A stretch of DNA of 33,589 bases from Planctomycetaceae bacterium. GTDB taxonomy: Bacteria; Planctomycetota; Planctomycetia; Planctomycetales; Planctomycetaceae. The stretch is from positions 1-33,589 of the forward strand of contig JAKFUF010000161.1 in the NCBI GenBank assembly GCA_021732845.1. Reading direction: 5' to 3'. The notes beneath the pieces are model-generated. The model had not been told where the DNA came from. It ran no database searches and saw only the letters and a list, made by a program, of their open reading frames with translations. This document shows positions 23,585 to 32,300 of this stretch, piece after piece (position 1 is the stretch's first letter; each line of letters opens with the position of its first letter). Both the position numbers and the translations under genes were made by a program.

Positions 23585-24523
23585 TTAAGCCGAAAGCGGT
23601 GTCTGGGTGACGGCGACGCCGTCGTGCAGGTGCAATTGGTTTCGGCCGCAGCGTTGTGATTTTGACAGTGCGGCTGCTGCGCGGTCGAGCACGAGATCAC
23701 CCCGGTCGTCGGGATGGCATGTGGCAAAGCCGAAACTGGCGGTGACCAGCACCTCCGGACCATTCTCGTCAATCCGGAATCGGTGCGATCGAACCTGATC
23801 TCGAACGGCCCGCGCCATGCGTGAACCCGATTCAAAATTTGAACCAGCCAGCAGCACGCCCATCAGGTCGGGGCCAAGCTGACACACGAGATCGTCGTCG
23901 CGGACGGTCCGGCAAATCACTGCTGCCAGCTTGCGTTGCAGGGTATGCACACCAGCCTGGCCCAGCCGCGAGGCGAGCGACTGCAGCTTGTCGACCCGGA
24001 TCATGAGCAGGCTGCTCGCTTGCTGCGCCTTCCGGCCCGCTTCCAGCAGTGCCGAAAGGTTGGCGTCGAACGGCTCGCGGTCTGGCAGGCCGCTGATCGG
24101 ATCGACGGGCGTCAACGTCCACCGAACTTTGATCTTCGCTTCGGCCGGACTGGGCGAAACCTCACGGCAAGGCATCAGCGCTGTTTCGTCGGCCTCGGCG
24201 TGGCCCAACAGCCGCTGAAACATGCTGGACAGCTTGCTTTGGCGCTCCTGCAGCTTGGCCGACTGTTCGCCACTCAGCATCCGCCCCGAGCGTCGCTCCA
24301 GCAGATTGCACAGCTCAGCGGCTGAGTCCAATGTTCTTAGTGCGGTGGTGAACAGGGCTGGCAGCGTCTTGCGCGAGAGCACTTCGGCCCGCCGACCGAC
24401 ACCCAATGCCGTCTGGTAGCCGGCGAAAAAGCCCAACGCGGTGGAAGCCAGCAGCGCAAAGCCACCGAGCCACCAGATGTCAGCCGCCACCAGGGAAAGC
24501 GCGCCCGAAGCCAGAAGCATCAT
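23585..24523 (-). CDS. Membrane protein with a degenerate GGDEF domain
   Basis: 312 residues. The N-terminus has one or two hydrophobic helices (about 3-40). A helical, charged linker follows (about 60-110), then a GGDEF-fold domain: DPISGLPDREPFD (141-153) stands for the usual DxLTGLxNRxxF, IRVDKLQSLASRLG keeps a metal-binding aspartate (D178), and DLVCQLGPDLMGVLL (211-225) occupies the active-site hairpin, where GGDEF has become GPDLM. The C-terminal TASFGFATC strand is kept. Synthesis of c-di-GMP is therefore unlikely; a receptor or scaffold role is possible. Two ATGs in tandem follow AAGGA, a good ribosome-binding site. It converges with the histidine kinase. Confidence 0.82.
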   Translation of the reverse strand: MMLLASGALSLVAADIWWLGGFALLASTALGFFAGYQTALGVGRRAEVLSRKTLPALFTTALRTLDSAAELCNLLERRSGRMLSGEQSAKLQERQSKLSSMFQRLLGHAEADETALMPCREVSPSPAEAKIKVRWTLTPVDPISGLPDREPFDANLSALLEAGRKAQQASSLLMIRVDKLQSLASRLGQAGVHTLQRKLAAVICRTVRDDDLVCQLGPDLMGVLLAGSNFESGSRMARAVRDQVRSHRFRIDENGPEVLVTASFGFATCHPDDRGDLVLDRAAAALSKSQRCGRNQLHLHDGVAVTQTPLSA

Positions 24524-24714
24524 CTCATCCTTCAGGAATGATCACTCATATCGACAAGCCTAGCTCACGATTTGGCATGGGCATGATGCCTGTCGGTTGT
24601 GACGCTCCCCTGCCGGATGTTGTGCATGCCTCCCTTGGCGGTTGTAGGACATGATGCGAGCGGCGCACGTTCGGTCACATCAACGCAAAGACCGGACGGC
24701 GCGGGCCGTGCCGC

Positions 24715-26808
24715 TTACCGCAGTTGTCCATCCAGAAACTCGTACGCCCGCAACCGCGCCTCGCGCGGAAAGCTGTGTGGGGCATCGGGATAGATGGCCT
24801 GCAGTTTCTTGTCGGCCCCAAGGAGTTTGTAGATGGGGCGCACAGACTGGATCACATCCCTCACCCCCTCGACATCGAAATCGTCGTCGCCGGTCGCTGC
24901 CACGGCCATAAAAGCCCGTGGGGCGAAGCTGGCAATCAGTTCCGTGAAATCGAACGGCAGTTTGTTGGCGTTGTTGTCGTAGACGGTGGCGATGCGCGGC
25001 ATGTATCGCGGACCATTCCAACTGGGCACGTCGTCCTTGTGAAACCGCGTGAAGCCACAGCTCGAGACAATCGCTTTCAACCGTGGCTCAAACACCGCCG
25101 TGAAGATCGCATTGTGCCCACCCAGCGAATGGCCAAGCACCCCCAGCTTGCTGCCATCGACTCCCGGCAACCCTTGGAGCAGGTCCACCGCGCGGATGTT
25201 GTCCCACACGGCCTTCATGGAACCGCTGTCGTATCCGTGCCGGGGCGAGAAATCGTAGGGATGTTCCCCAAACGACGGATAATCGGGAGCCAGCGTCACG
25301 TAGCCACGCTCGGCCAGTTCGAGGGCGTAATGCATGTCGGCATTGCCCCCGACACCTGCGGGTTCCACCTTTCCCAGAACTGTCGTCTGTTGCAGGCACA
25401 GGACCGCGGGGACTTTTGCCGCGGTGGTCAGATCGACATTCTTTCCAGTCAGCGATGACGGAAGAAACAGATACGCCGTGACCCGGTCGTCGGGATCTGA
25501 CTGGTAGGAGATTTTTTTCCGCCGCAGTTGCCCAACGGCGACATCTTCCAGCACCTGCATGTCGAGCGGCACCCGCGAGAGCGGCCCCGGCAGTTTGCCC
25601 ATGACCAGTTCCAAATTCGCCCGAATCTGTGCCCGGCGGATTTCCCAATCCTCCGGAGTTTCAATGGCGTGCTGCCCGCCCTTTTCATCCAGGTAATACT
25701 TCAGGTTTTGGTGTTCGACGTAGGCCACAGGTGGCGGGGCGGGTTCAAACCGGCCGATTGGATAGCCGCTTTTGTAGGAGATCACATAGCTGCCGTTGGC
25801 GGTCGGGTAGCGGACCTGCTCGTCGGCAAGTTCAAAATCAGAAGGTCCTTTCCGCACCAGACTTTCCTTGCCCTGTGGTGCCAGAAATCTGCCGGCAACC
25901 TTGAGCACAATCTTTGTTCGGTCGCCCAGCGAGTGCCCGGCGCTCTTGAAGGCGGAACCATCCAGTCGGGCCTGATCAATAAAGTGTGGCTCAACATTCA
26001 AATCCGCGGCCTGCATGTTCTCCGCCAGTTCCCGCGCGTCCGCGATCGGACAGGTGGTATCCTCGACGCCATGCACAATCAGCACGCGGGACTCGCTCTT
26101 GAGGGCCTTCATGACCGCCAGATGCGCGGGGTCGCCGACGAACCGCAGTTCCTGCGCGTCGCGCGTCAAGTGGAAGGGATGCCCCGGATCGCGGCGGTAG
26201 CGGGCGTCAAGGCTCGTCCCGCCGGGCAGGTTGAAGGCCATGTCATCGCTGAGCTTCGCCATGCCGCACATGTCGATCACCGCGGCAAACGTCCGCGGGG
26301 CCAGTTTGTTGGCCATCAGCGTGACGTTGCCGCCGCCTGAGCCACCGGTGGCATAGACACGCCCATCCGCAAACGGAATCTCAGCCGTCCTCAGCCCCTG
26401 CCGGGTCCACCACAACGACCGCAAGGCGTCGAGCGCCTGCAGGTAGCCGAAGTCGTATGGCTCGGGGTCATCGACACTCTCCTTCTTGCCGCTTTGCAGG
26501 TAGTTGACGCACAGGGCGACGACATTCAGTTCCTTCGCCAGCACCTTGGGATCGGCCGTGCCGACACAGTCCGTCCCGCCCCAGTTGTGCAGTGTGAGCA
26601 TGATGCCTGTCTGTGGCGTCACCTTCCTGCGCTCGCCACCGGGGAAATGCACCAGCACCCGGAACTGTCGCGGCCCGGGCTTGATCGGCCACGCCTGCCC
26701 CGGCAGTTGCGCCGCCCCGTCATACTCTGGAAATGCCGGCCAGTCCTCGGCGGACGCGACAAATGGGGCGGCGAGCAGGAGGAGGGCAAAAACGATTGAT
26801 CCGCGCAT
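24715..26808 (-). CDS. Secreted protein with two alpha/beta-hydrolase domains
   Basis: 697 residues with a signal peptide (1-20, cleavage after ASA). Domain 1 (about 45-310) has an oxyanion-type LTLHNWGGTD (71-80), a nucleophile elbow GGSGGG with S157, an acid candidate in IVHGVEDTTCP (D250) and a histidine in SAGHSLGD (H292). Domain 2 (about 400-697) has the elbow GHSLGGH with S561, an acidic cluster TGDDDFD (639-645) and H678 in DAPHSF, as in acetyl-xylan esterase or dienelactone hydrolase relatives. Both triads look complete, so it may be a two-headed esterase acting on plant or algal polysaccharide outside the cytoplasm; the substrate is inferred only. The ATG at 26808 is preceded by AAGGA at six bases. 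ACGGC-GCGG-GCCGT (24696-24709), just after the stop, is a weak hairpin. Confidence 0.87.
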   Translation of the reverse strand: MRGSIVFALLLLAAPFVASAEDWPAFPEYDGAAQLPGQAWPIKPGPRQFRVLVHFPGGERRKVTPQTGIMLTLHNWGGTDCVGTADPKVLAKELNVVALCVNYLQSGKKESVDDPEPYDFGYLQALDALRSLWWTRQGLRTAEIPFADGRVYATGGSGGGNVTLMANKLAPRTFAAVIDMCGMAKLSDDMAFNLPGGTSLDARYRRDPGHPFHLTRDAQELRFVGDPAHLAVMKALKSESRVLIVHGVEDTTCPIADARELAENMQAADLNVEPHFIDQARLDGSAFKSAGHSLGDRTKIVLKVAGRFLAPQGKESLVRKGPSDFELADEQVRYPTANGSYVISYKSGYPIGRFEPAPPPVAYVEHQNLKYYLDEKGGQHAIETPEDWEIRRAQIRANLELVMGKLPGPLSRVPLDMQVLEDVAVGQLRRKKISYQSDPDDRVTAYLFLPSSLTGKNVDLTTAAKVPAVLCLQQTTVLGKVEPAGVGGNADMHYALELAERGYVTLAPDYPSFGEHPYDFSPRHGYDSGSMKAVWDNIRAVDLLQGLPGVDGSKLGVLGHSLGGHNAIFTAVFEPRLKAIVSSCGFTRFHKDDVPSWNGPRYMPRIATVYDNNANKLPFDFTELIASFAPRAFMAVAATGDDDFDVEGVRDVIQSVRPIYKLLGADKKLQAIYPDAPHSFPREARLRAYEFLDGQLR

Positions 26809-27286
26809 GGTAAATCCTTGATCAGGGCGGGTGTCCGACCATCACAATATTGATGTGTCCGACAAAAGTCTTCTTTGTCATTCAAAAACATCTCAAATTT
26901 GAGGGCACCGACAAAAATCGGGCGTCTCAGTTTCATGGAATTTCAGATTTCAAATTTCACAGTAAAATGTCTTTTGGCGACGTTCAATTGGCGCGGCGAG
27001 AGTTATGTCCTGCAACGCGGAGATGACGCTGACAGTTCGACGAAACTCGACAGACGCCGGAAAGTCAGAATTGAGAGATCACCCATGTCGACACCTCAAA
27101 CGCCAATCGGCTATGGGTGAACCGCCCTCACTCCCAGCACGACCGGAAGAATCCGCGCCAATCGTTCACCGGACACTGTTGGTACGCAACGGCCAATTGA
27201 CAGTGGCTGCTTCCGGAAACGACGATGGGGAACGTGCGGTTTCATGCATCGCGTCTCTTCCTGACCGCTGGCCAATACGATGCATC
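26809..27286. other. Divergent intergenic region with repeat C copy 2
   Basis: About 480 bases upstream of the divergent hydrolase and acetyltransferase genes. It contains the second exact copy of the 24-base AT-rich repeat (26941-26964). Three TGTCGG-like words lie near the hydrolase gene (minus strand). The acetyltransferase frame stays open back to 27005, but that part has no family similarity, so I treat it as leader. No clear promoter was identified. Confidence 0.45.
26938..26964. repeat. AT-rich repeat, family C copy 2
   Basis: 26941-26964 is identical over 24 bases to 4818-4841 and is also preceded by GGA. Both copies are intergenic. There is no further extended similarity between the two sites. 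Confidence 0.7.
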
Positions 27287-28042
27287 ATGCCAACCGACCC
27301 TCACCACGCCCTGAGAATGCTCGACTGGGATTCGCGGCATTTTGGGTGTCCCGTGGCTTCCATCACAGACGCCAATCTGGACGACATTGCGTTGGTGGGT
27401 GCCCTGGAGGCCGCGCGACTGCAGGAGGCTCGGATCGTCTACTGGCATGCCCCCGCAAGCCGACAACCGGACCCCCAAATCCTGGAGCGGTACGGCGGAC
27501 AACTCGGCGATCACAAAACGACCTATTCCTGGCAGGCGACCGGGGCGGAAAATCTGCCCGCTGATGCGGACATCGGCGAATGGCCGCGCGGGCCGGCCAG
27601 TGCTGAACTGCGGGAACTCGCCCGGGAAGCGGGCACCTTGTCCCGGTTTCGCCGTGACGAACGGTTCCCGCAGGATCGCTCGATCACCTTGTACGAGATT
27701 TGGATCGAGCGCAGTTGCCGGGGGGAAATGGCCGACGCGGTGCTGGTTGCCAAGGCGGAAGGCACAATCCTGGGGATGGCGACCATTGCCATTCGCGAAG
27801 AACACGCCGCGCGGACCGGCCAGATCGGCCTCATCGCCGTGGCTCAATCCGCCCGTGGGCAAGGCTGGGGGTTGCGGCTGATGCATGCCGTCCAGCGCTG
27901 GCTGCTGGAACGTGAGATTCAGGCATGCACCGTGATCACCCAGAGGGTCAACACGGCGGCATGCCAACTGTACCAGCGGGCGGGGTTTGCACTGGCCAAA
28001 GTCGAAAGCGTCTGGCACTTCGTAGGGTTTGTGAAGCGGTGA
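27287..28042 (+). CDS. WecD-like GNAT acetyltransferase
   Basis: About 251 residues. It opens with LDWDSRHFGCPVA, the hallmark start of WecD/RffC-type dTDP-fucosamine acetyltransferases, and has the SRFRRDERFP and YEIWIERS stretches (119-142) of that group. The GNAT acetyl-CoA loop is ARGQGWG (189-195), and NTAACQLYQRAGF (222-234) is the usual C-terminal helix. It probably acetylates an amino sugar on a nucleotide carrier for a surface polysaccharide. The ATG at 27287 places the domain at the N-terminus; an ATG at 27314 is possible, and no strong ribosome-binding site settles it. The glycosyltransferase gene starts two bases after its stop codon, so they form an operon. Confidence 0.82.
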   Translation: MPTDPHHALRMLDWDSRHFGCPVASITDANLDDIALVGALEAARLQEARIVYWHAPASRQPDPQILERYGGQLGDHKTTYSWQATGAENLPADADIGEWPRGPASAELRELAREAGTLSRFRRDERFPQDRSITLYEIWIERSCRGEMADAVLVAKAEGTILGMATIAIREEHAARTGQIGLIAVAQSARGQGWGLRLMHAVQRWLLEREIQACTVITQRVNTAACQLYQRAGFALAKVESVWHFVGFVKR

Positions 28043-28044
28043 AC

Positions 28045-29022
28045 ATGTCAATTCCATCCCTCTCGGTTGTCGTGCCTGTCTACAATTCGCAGGAGACGCT
28101 GCGCGAATTGGTGGCGCGGCTCACGGCGACTCTGGCGACCTTGGACCACGAGTTGATCTTCGTGGATGACGGCAGCCGCGATCAGTCGTGGAACGTGCTG
28201 CAGGAGCTGCAGGCGACGCATCCGCAGTCGATGGTGGCGATCCAGCTCATGCGGAATTTTGGGCAGCACAACGCGCTGATGTGCGGCCTGCGGCATTCGC
28301 GCGGGGCGTTCGTGGTCACCATTGATGATGACCTGCAGAACCCGCCGGAAGAAATTCACACGCTGCTCACGGCGATTGAGAGCCACGGGTTGGACCTGGT
28401 GTATGGCAGTTATGGCGTCAAGCAGCACCAGCCGTGGCGAAACCTGGGTTCGTGGGTCGTGAACCGCTTTTTTCGCACGGTATTTCGTGTCCCAGTCACT
28501 GTCACGTCGTTCCGCATCATGCGGCGGGAACTCGTGCAGAGCGTGCTGAGCTACACGCTGAATTTCACGTTTCTGGATGGCCTGCTCGCCTGGAACACAC
28601 AGCGGATCGGCGAGACTCCCGTCACACATCTTCCGCGTCCGCGCGGCACATCGGGCTATTCGGTCTCGAAACTGCTGGTCCTGGCACTCAACCTGTTCAC
28701 CAATTTCTCGCTGCTCCCGCTGCAGTTGGTATCACTGGTTGGGTTCCTGACCGCCAGTGCGGGAATTCTCACCGGACTAGTCTACCTCCTGCGGTTCTGG
28801 CTGAATGAGATCACGGTTCCCGGATACACGTCGATCATCATCTCGGTCCTGGTCATGGGCGGCGTGCAGTTGCTGTCGCTGGGGATCATCGGCGAATACC
28901 TCGGCCGGCTGCACTTGAACGTCAACCGCAAGCCACAGTACACGATCCGCAATTGCGCGGCTCAATCCCGCGAGCTTTCAGCCCAGCCAGCCCTGGGGGA
29001 GTTGGAAGCCCGCCATCCGTAG
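28045..29022 (+). CDS. GT2 glycosyltransferase, polyprenyl-phosphate sugar transferase (ArnC/GtrB-like)
   Basis: 325 residues, the usual length for this group. The GT-A domain has LSVVVPVYNSQ (6-16), DDGS (41-44) and TIDDDLQNPPEE (92-103), binding the nucleotide sugar and metal. Two long hydrophobic segments (about 222-265, probably two helices' worth, and about 273-295) precede GEYLGR, the standard C-terminal membrane part of DPM1/GtrB/ArnC-type enzymes that load a sugar onto undecaprenyl phosphate. Its pairing with a WecD-like acetyltransferase suggests transfer of an acylated amino sugar to a lipid carrier; this is inference. The ATG at 28045 begins the conserved domain, two bases after the preceding stop. 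Confidence 0.92.
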   Translation: MSIPSLSVVVPVYNSQETLRELVARLTATLATLDHELIFVDDGSRDQSWNVLQELQATHPQSMVAIQLMRNFGQHNALMCGLRHSRGAFVVTIDDDLQNPPEEIHTLLTAIESHGLDLVYGSYGVKQHQPWRNLGSWVVNRFFRTVFRVPVTVTSFRIMRRELVQSVLSYTLNFTFLDGLLAWNTQRIGETPVTHLPRPRGTSGYSVSKLLVLALNLFTNFSLLPLQLVSLVGFLTASAGILTGLVYLLRFWLNEITVPGYTSIIISVLVMGGVQLLSLGIIGEYLGRLHLNVNRKPQYTIRNCAAQSRELSAQPALGELEARHP

Positions 29023-29042
29023 TTGGTGAGGGCTGCGTCACG

Positions 29043-29103
29043 AATGACACATGGCCAATGACACCTGGCCTTTGACGGTGACAACTCACTCGCGAAATTT
29101 CGC
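29043..29103. promoter_or_regulatory. Tandem 14-base repeat plus 12-base palindrome (possible operator)
   Basis: AATGACACATGGCC (29043-29056) is followed directly by AATGACACCTGGCC (29057-29070), differing at one base. A perfect palindrome GCGAAATTTCGC lies at 29092-29103. They lie 200-270 bases upstream of the large kinase gene and just after the glycosyltransferase gene. The remaining leader (29104-29314) holds nothing else I recognise. Confidence 0.4.
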
Positions 29104-29314
29104 AGGAGCTGCTGCCCTCCCCGGAGGACCCCAGGCCTTTCGCTGGCACGATTTCAGGGTGAATCGGTGATGAGGAGAAATTGACGCCGCAGTTTCTGCT
29201 TCTCCAAATCTTCCTCTTCTGTGATGCGCAGCGGTAGGCGGACCTGATAGAATCCACGAAGTCTCTGTCCTTGCCGTCCGGCCTTCAGATCCCGAAGCGT
29301 GGTGCGAGTTCCGC

Positions 29315-32300
29315 ATGTCTCCCTCTGCGGACGAAATGCTGCTGCAAACCCTGGAACGCAGCCGCCTGCTCGCCTTTGACGAATGGGCGGTGCTGCGGCG
29401 CGAGCTGGACGGGCCGTTTGCTGCAAAATCCAACGAAGACGTGCTGGTGCGGCTCACTCGGCGGGGGTGGATCACGCCGTGGCAGGAGCAAATGCTGCGT
29501 GAGGGGAGGACGGGGTTCTTCCTCGGCAAATACAAGCTGCTGGAGTGCATTGGGACGGGAGCCACGGGGCACGTGTTCCGGGCGCAGCACACCACGATGG
29601 AGCGGGTGGCGGCGATCAAGGTGCTGTCGCCAACAGTGGTCAAAAACCGGCACGCGGTGGCCCGCTTTCAGAAGGAAGTGCAGGCCGCGGCGGCCCTCGA
29701 TTCCCCCTACATCGTTGGGGCATACGACGCTGAGTCGGTGGGCGACGTGCATTTTCTCGTCATGGAGTATATCCAGGGACGCAACCTGAACGAGTTGGTG
29801 ATGGAGCATGGCCGGCTGCCGGTGGGCTGGTCATGCGAATGCATCCGCCAGGCGGCTCTGGGGCTGCAGCACGCCCACGAACAGCGGATGGTCCACCGCG
29901 ACATCAAACCGTCCAATCTGTTGGTGACGCGGGGGGAATCGGGCCGGCCGATGGTGAAGGTCCTGGATTTGGGGCTGGCGCGGTTCGTCAGCGAGTCGGT
30001 GGTCGACGGACTGACTCAAACCGGGCAGGTGCTGGGCACTCCCGACTACATTTCTCCGGAACAGGCGGCCGACACGCGCCGGGCCGACATCCGCAGCGAC
30101 ATCTTCAGCCTGGGCTGCTCGCTCTTCCGGATCCTGACCGGCACGGTGCCGTTTGGCGGCAGCAATGTGATGGAAAAGCTGATGGCCCGGGCCAACAGCG
30201 ATGCGCCGGACATCCGCACGCTCCGTCCAGAAACCCCGGCTGGCTTGGCGGCCGTCATCGCCCAGATGTTGGATCGGGTGCCCGCGCGCCGGCCGCAAAC
30301 TCCGCAGGAAGTGGCAGCGGCGCTGAAGCCGTTTTGCGATTGTGCCGGCGCCGATCCGTTGACGCTGTCGCCCGAGGCGACTCGCCATGTTGTGCCAGCG
30401 GCGGAAGACGATGGCACCAACGCTGGAGACGGCGACCCGGCCGATTCCCAGCTCGACCGCTTTCTGCAACATCTGGCGTCGATGACCGGCGAGGATGCCA
30501 CGCGCGACATTCGCCCAGACAAGCCCACGCAGCCTCCGGTGACAGTGGCTGTCGCCAAACAGGAGCCAACAAAGACAGCCGCTCCCGTGGAGTCGGTCGA
30601 ACAGGGGTTCGTGCAGATTGACACCGGTGCTTCTTCTCGCCGGACACCAGTGGAGACCGCCTGGTACGCGCCGCGGAGCCTGGCGCTCTCCATGGTTCCC
30701 GTCGTGGCTCTCGCAAGCGGGCTGTGGGTCTGGAACTTGATCCAGGGGGCAACCCGCCCTCTACCAAATCCAGGCACAGCCCCCGCGCCAAAGCAGGAAT
30801 TGGCGCTGTTGACGATTGAATGGCCGGCGGCAGAGCGTTCCGGGGCAAAGCTGACCTGGGACGGCCAGCTCCAGCAACTTCCGTCGCAGGGGCCGGTCAC
30901 CATCCGCGGTGCGAGCGGCAAACACGCGCTCAAGATCCTTCGCCCCGGATTTGAACCGGTTGACGCGGAGATTGTACTGTCGGCGAAGCCAGGGTCGTGG
31001 AGGCCGATCTTTAAGGCGGATGGACCTGTCCAGGAGCAGGCGGCCATTCGTGACCTGGAGGCGCGCCTTGCCGCGCTTCCGGTGCCGCGCAGTGCCGAAC
31101 GTGAGACGGACCTGCGTGCGCGATGCGTCGATTTCCTCGGGGATTATCCGAACAGCCCAGTCCGGCTGCAGGCTGTCCGGCTGATGTCGAAGCTGCACTG
31201 GCCGTTGGACCGGCTCTCGCGCGACCAGGTGCCACGGCCGGAATTGGCCGCGGCGGGGGCCAGCGACCGTGTCCCCTTGGAACTAGTGGGGGTGTTTGGC
31301 GACAGCCGGCTGCGGCATTGGAGCGAAGTGCGGTCGGTCGCGGTCAATGCCCAGGGCACGCTGATTGCCTCCAGCAGTCTCGATGGCACGGTCCGTGTAT
31401 GGGAGACCACCACCGGCAACCTGCGGCACCGTTTTCCCGTCGGTGATGGGAAGGTGCAACTCGCCTTCACCCCTCACGAACCGTGGCTCATCACCGCCGT
31501 CGAAAACCGGGACATCACCATTTGGGAATTGCAGCAGGGAGAACTGAAGGCCTCGCTGAATGGCGGCCGTGCCCCGATGGCGTTGAGCCCCGATGGCCAG
31601 TGGCTTGTGGCGAATAGCGCCACGGGCAGCTCTGACACACGGGGCACGTTGGGGCTGTGGAACGTCGAGTCAGGAACGATGCAGGGGACGATCGCCCGGC
31701 TAGAAGGGGTTGTCGAGGAAATCCTGTTCAGCCCCCAAGGCGATCTGGCGGCCGTGTGGCTCAACAGCGACCAGGTTCAGCTTTGCGACATGAAGTCTCT
31801 CGCCGTGCGGCATACTCTTTCCAACGCCCGCCGGCCACGGTTTCGTCCCCGTGAGGCGGGGGATGCGGAAGGTACGACACCCGTGCTGGCCGTCGAACTC
31901 ACCAGCGATGAGCGCGGGCACGACCTGGCGCTGTACGACGCGCTCACGGGTGCCGTGAAACGAACTTTGGATGAGGCCGGCGAGCCACTGGCGTTTTTGC
32001 CCGGAAGCGACACGCTGGCTTCGGTGCGAACGGGCCGCGTCATCTTGTGGAATCTGACCACCGGCAACGAACTCCGAACGCTGCGTGACACCGCCGAGCG
32101 GCTCGTCGTGAGCCCCGACCGCCGTTGGCTGGCCGCCGGCGATGCGGAGTTTGGTACCGTCCAGTTTTGGGATCTGACCACGGGCGCGGTGCGACAATCT
32201 TTAAAGCACTCGGGAGGCATCAGCGACCTCGTTTTCACGCCCGATTCCACACAGCTTGTCACGGCCAGCACCGACCATTCGCTGAAACTGTGGAATGTGG

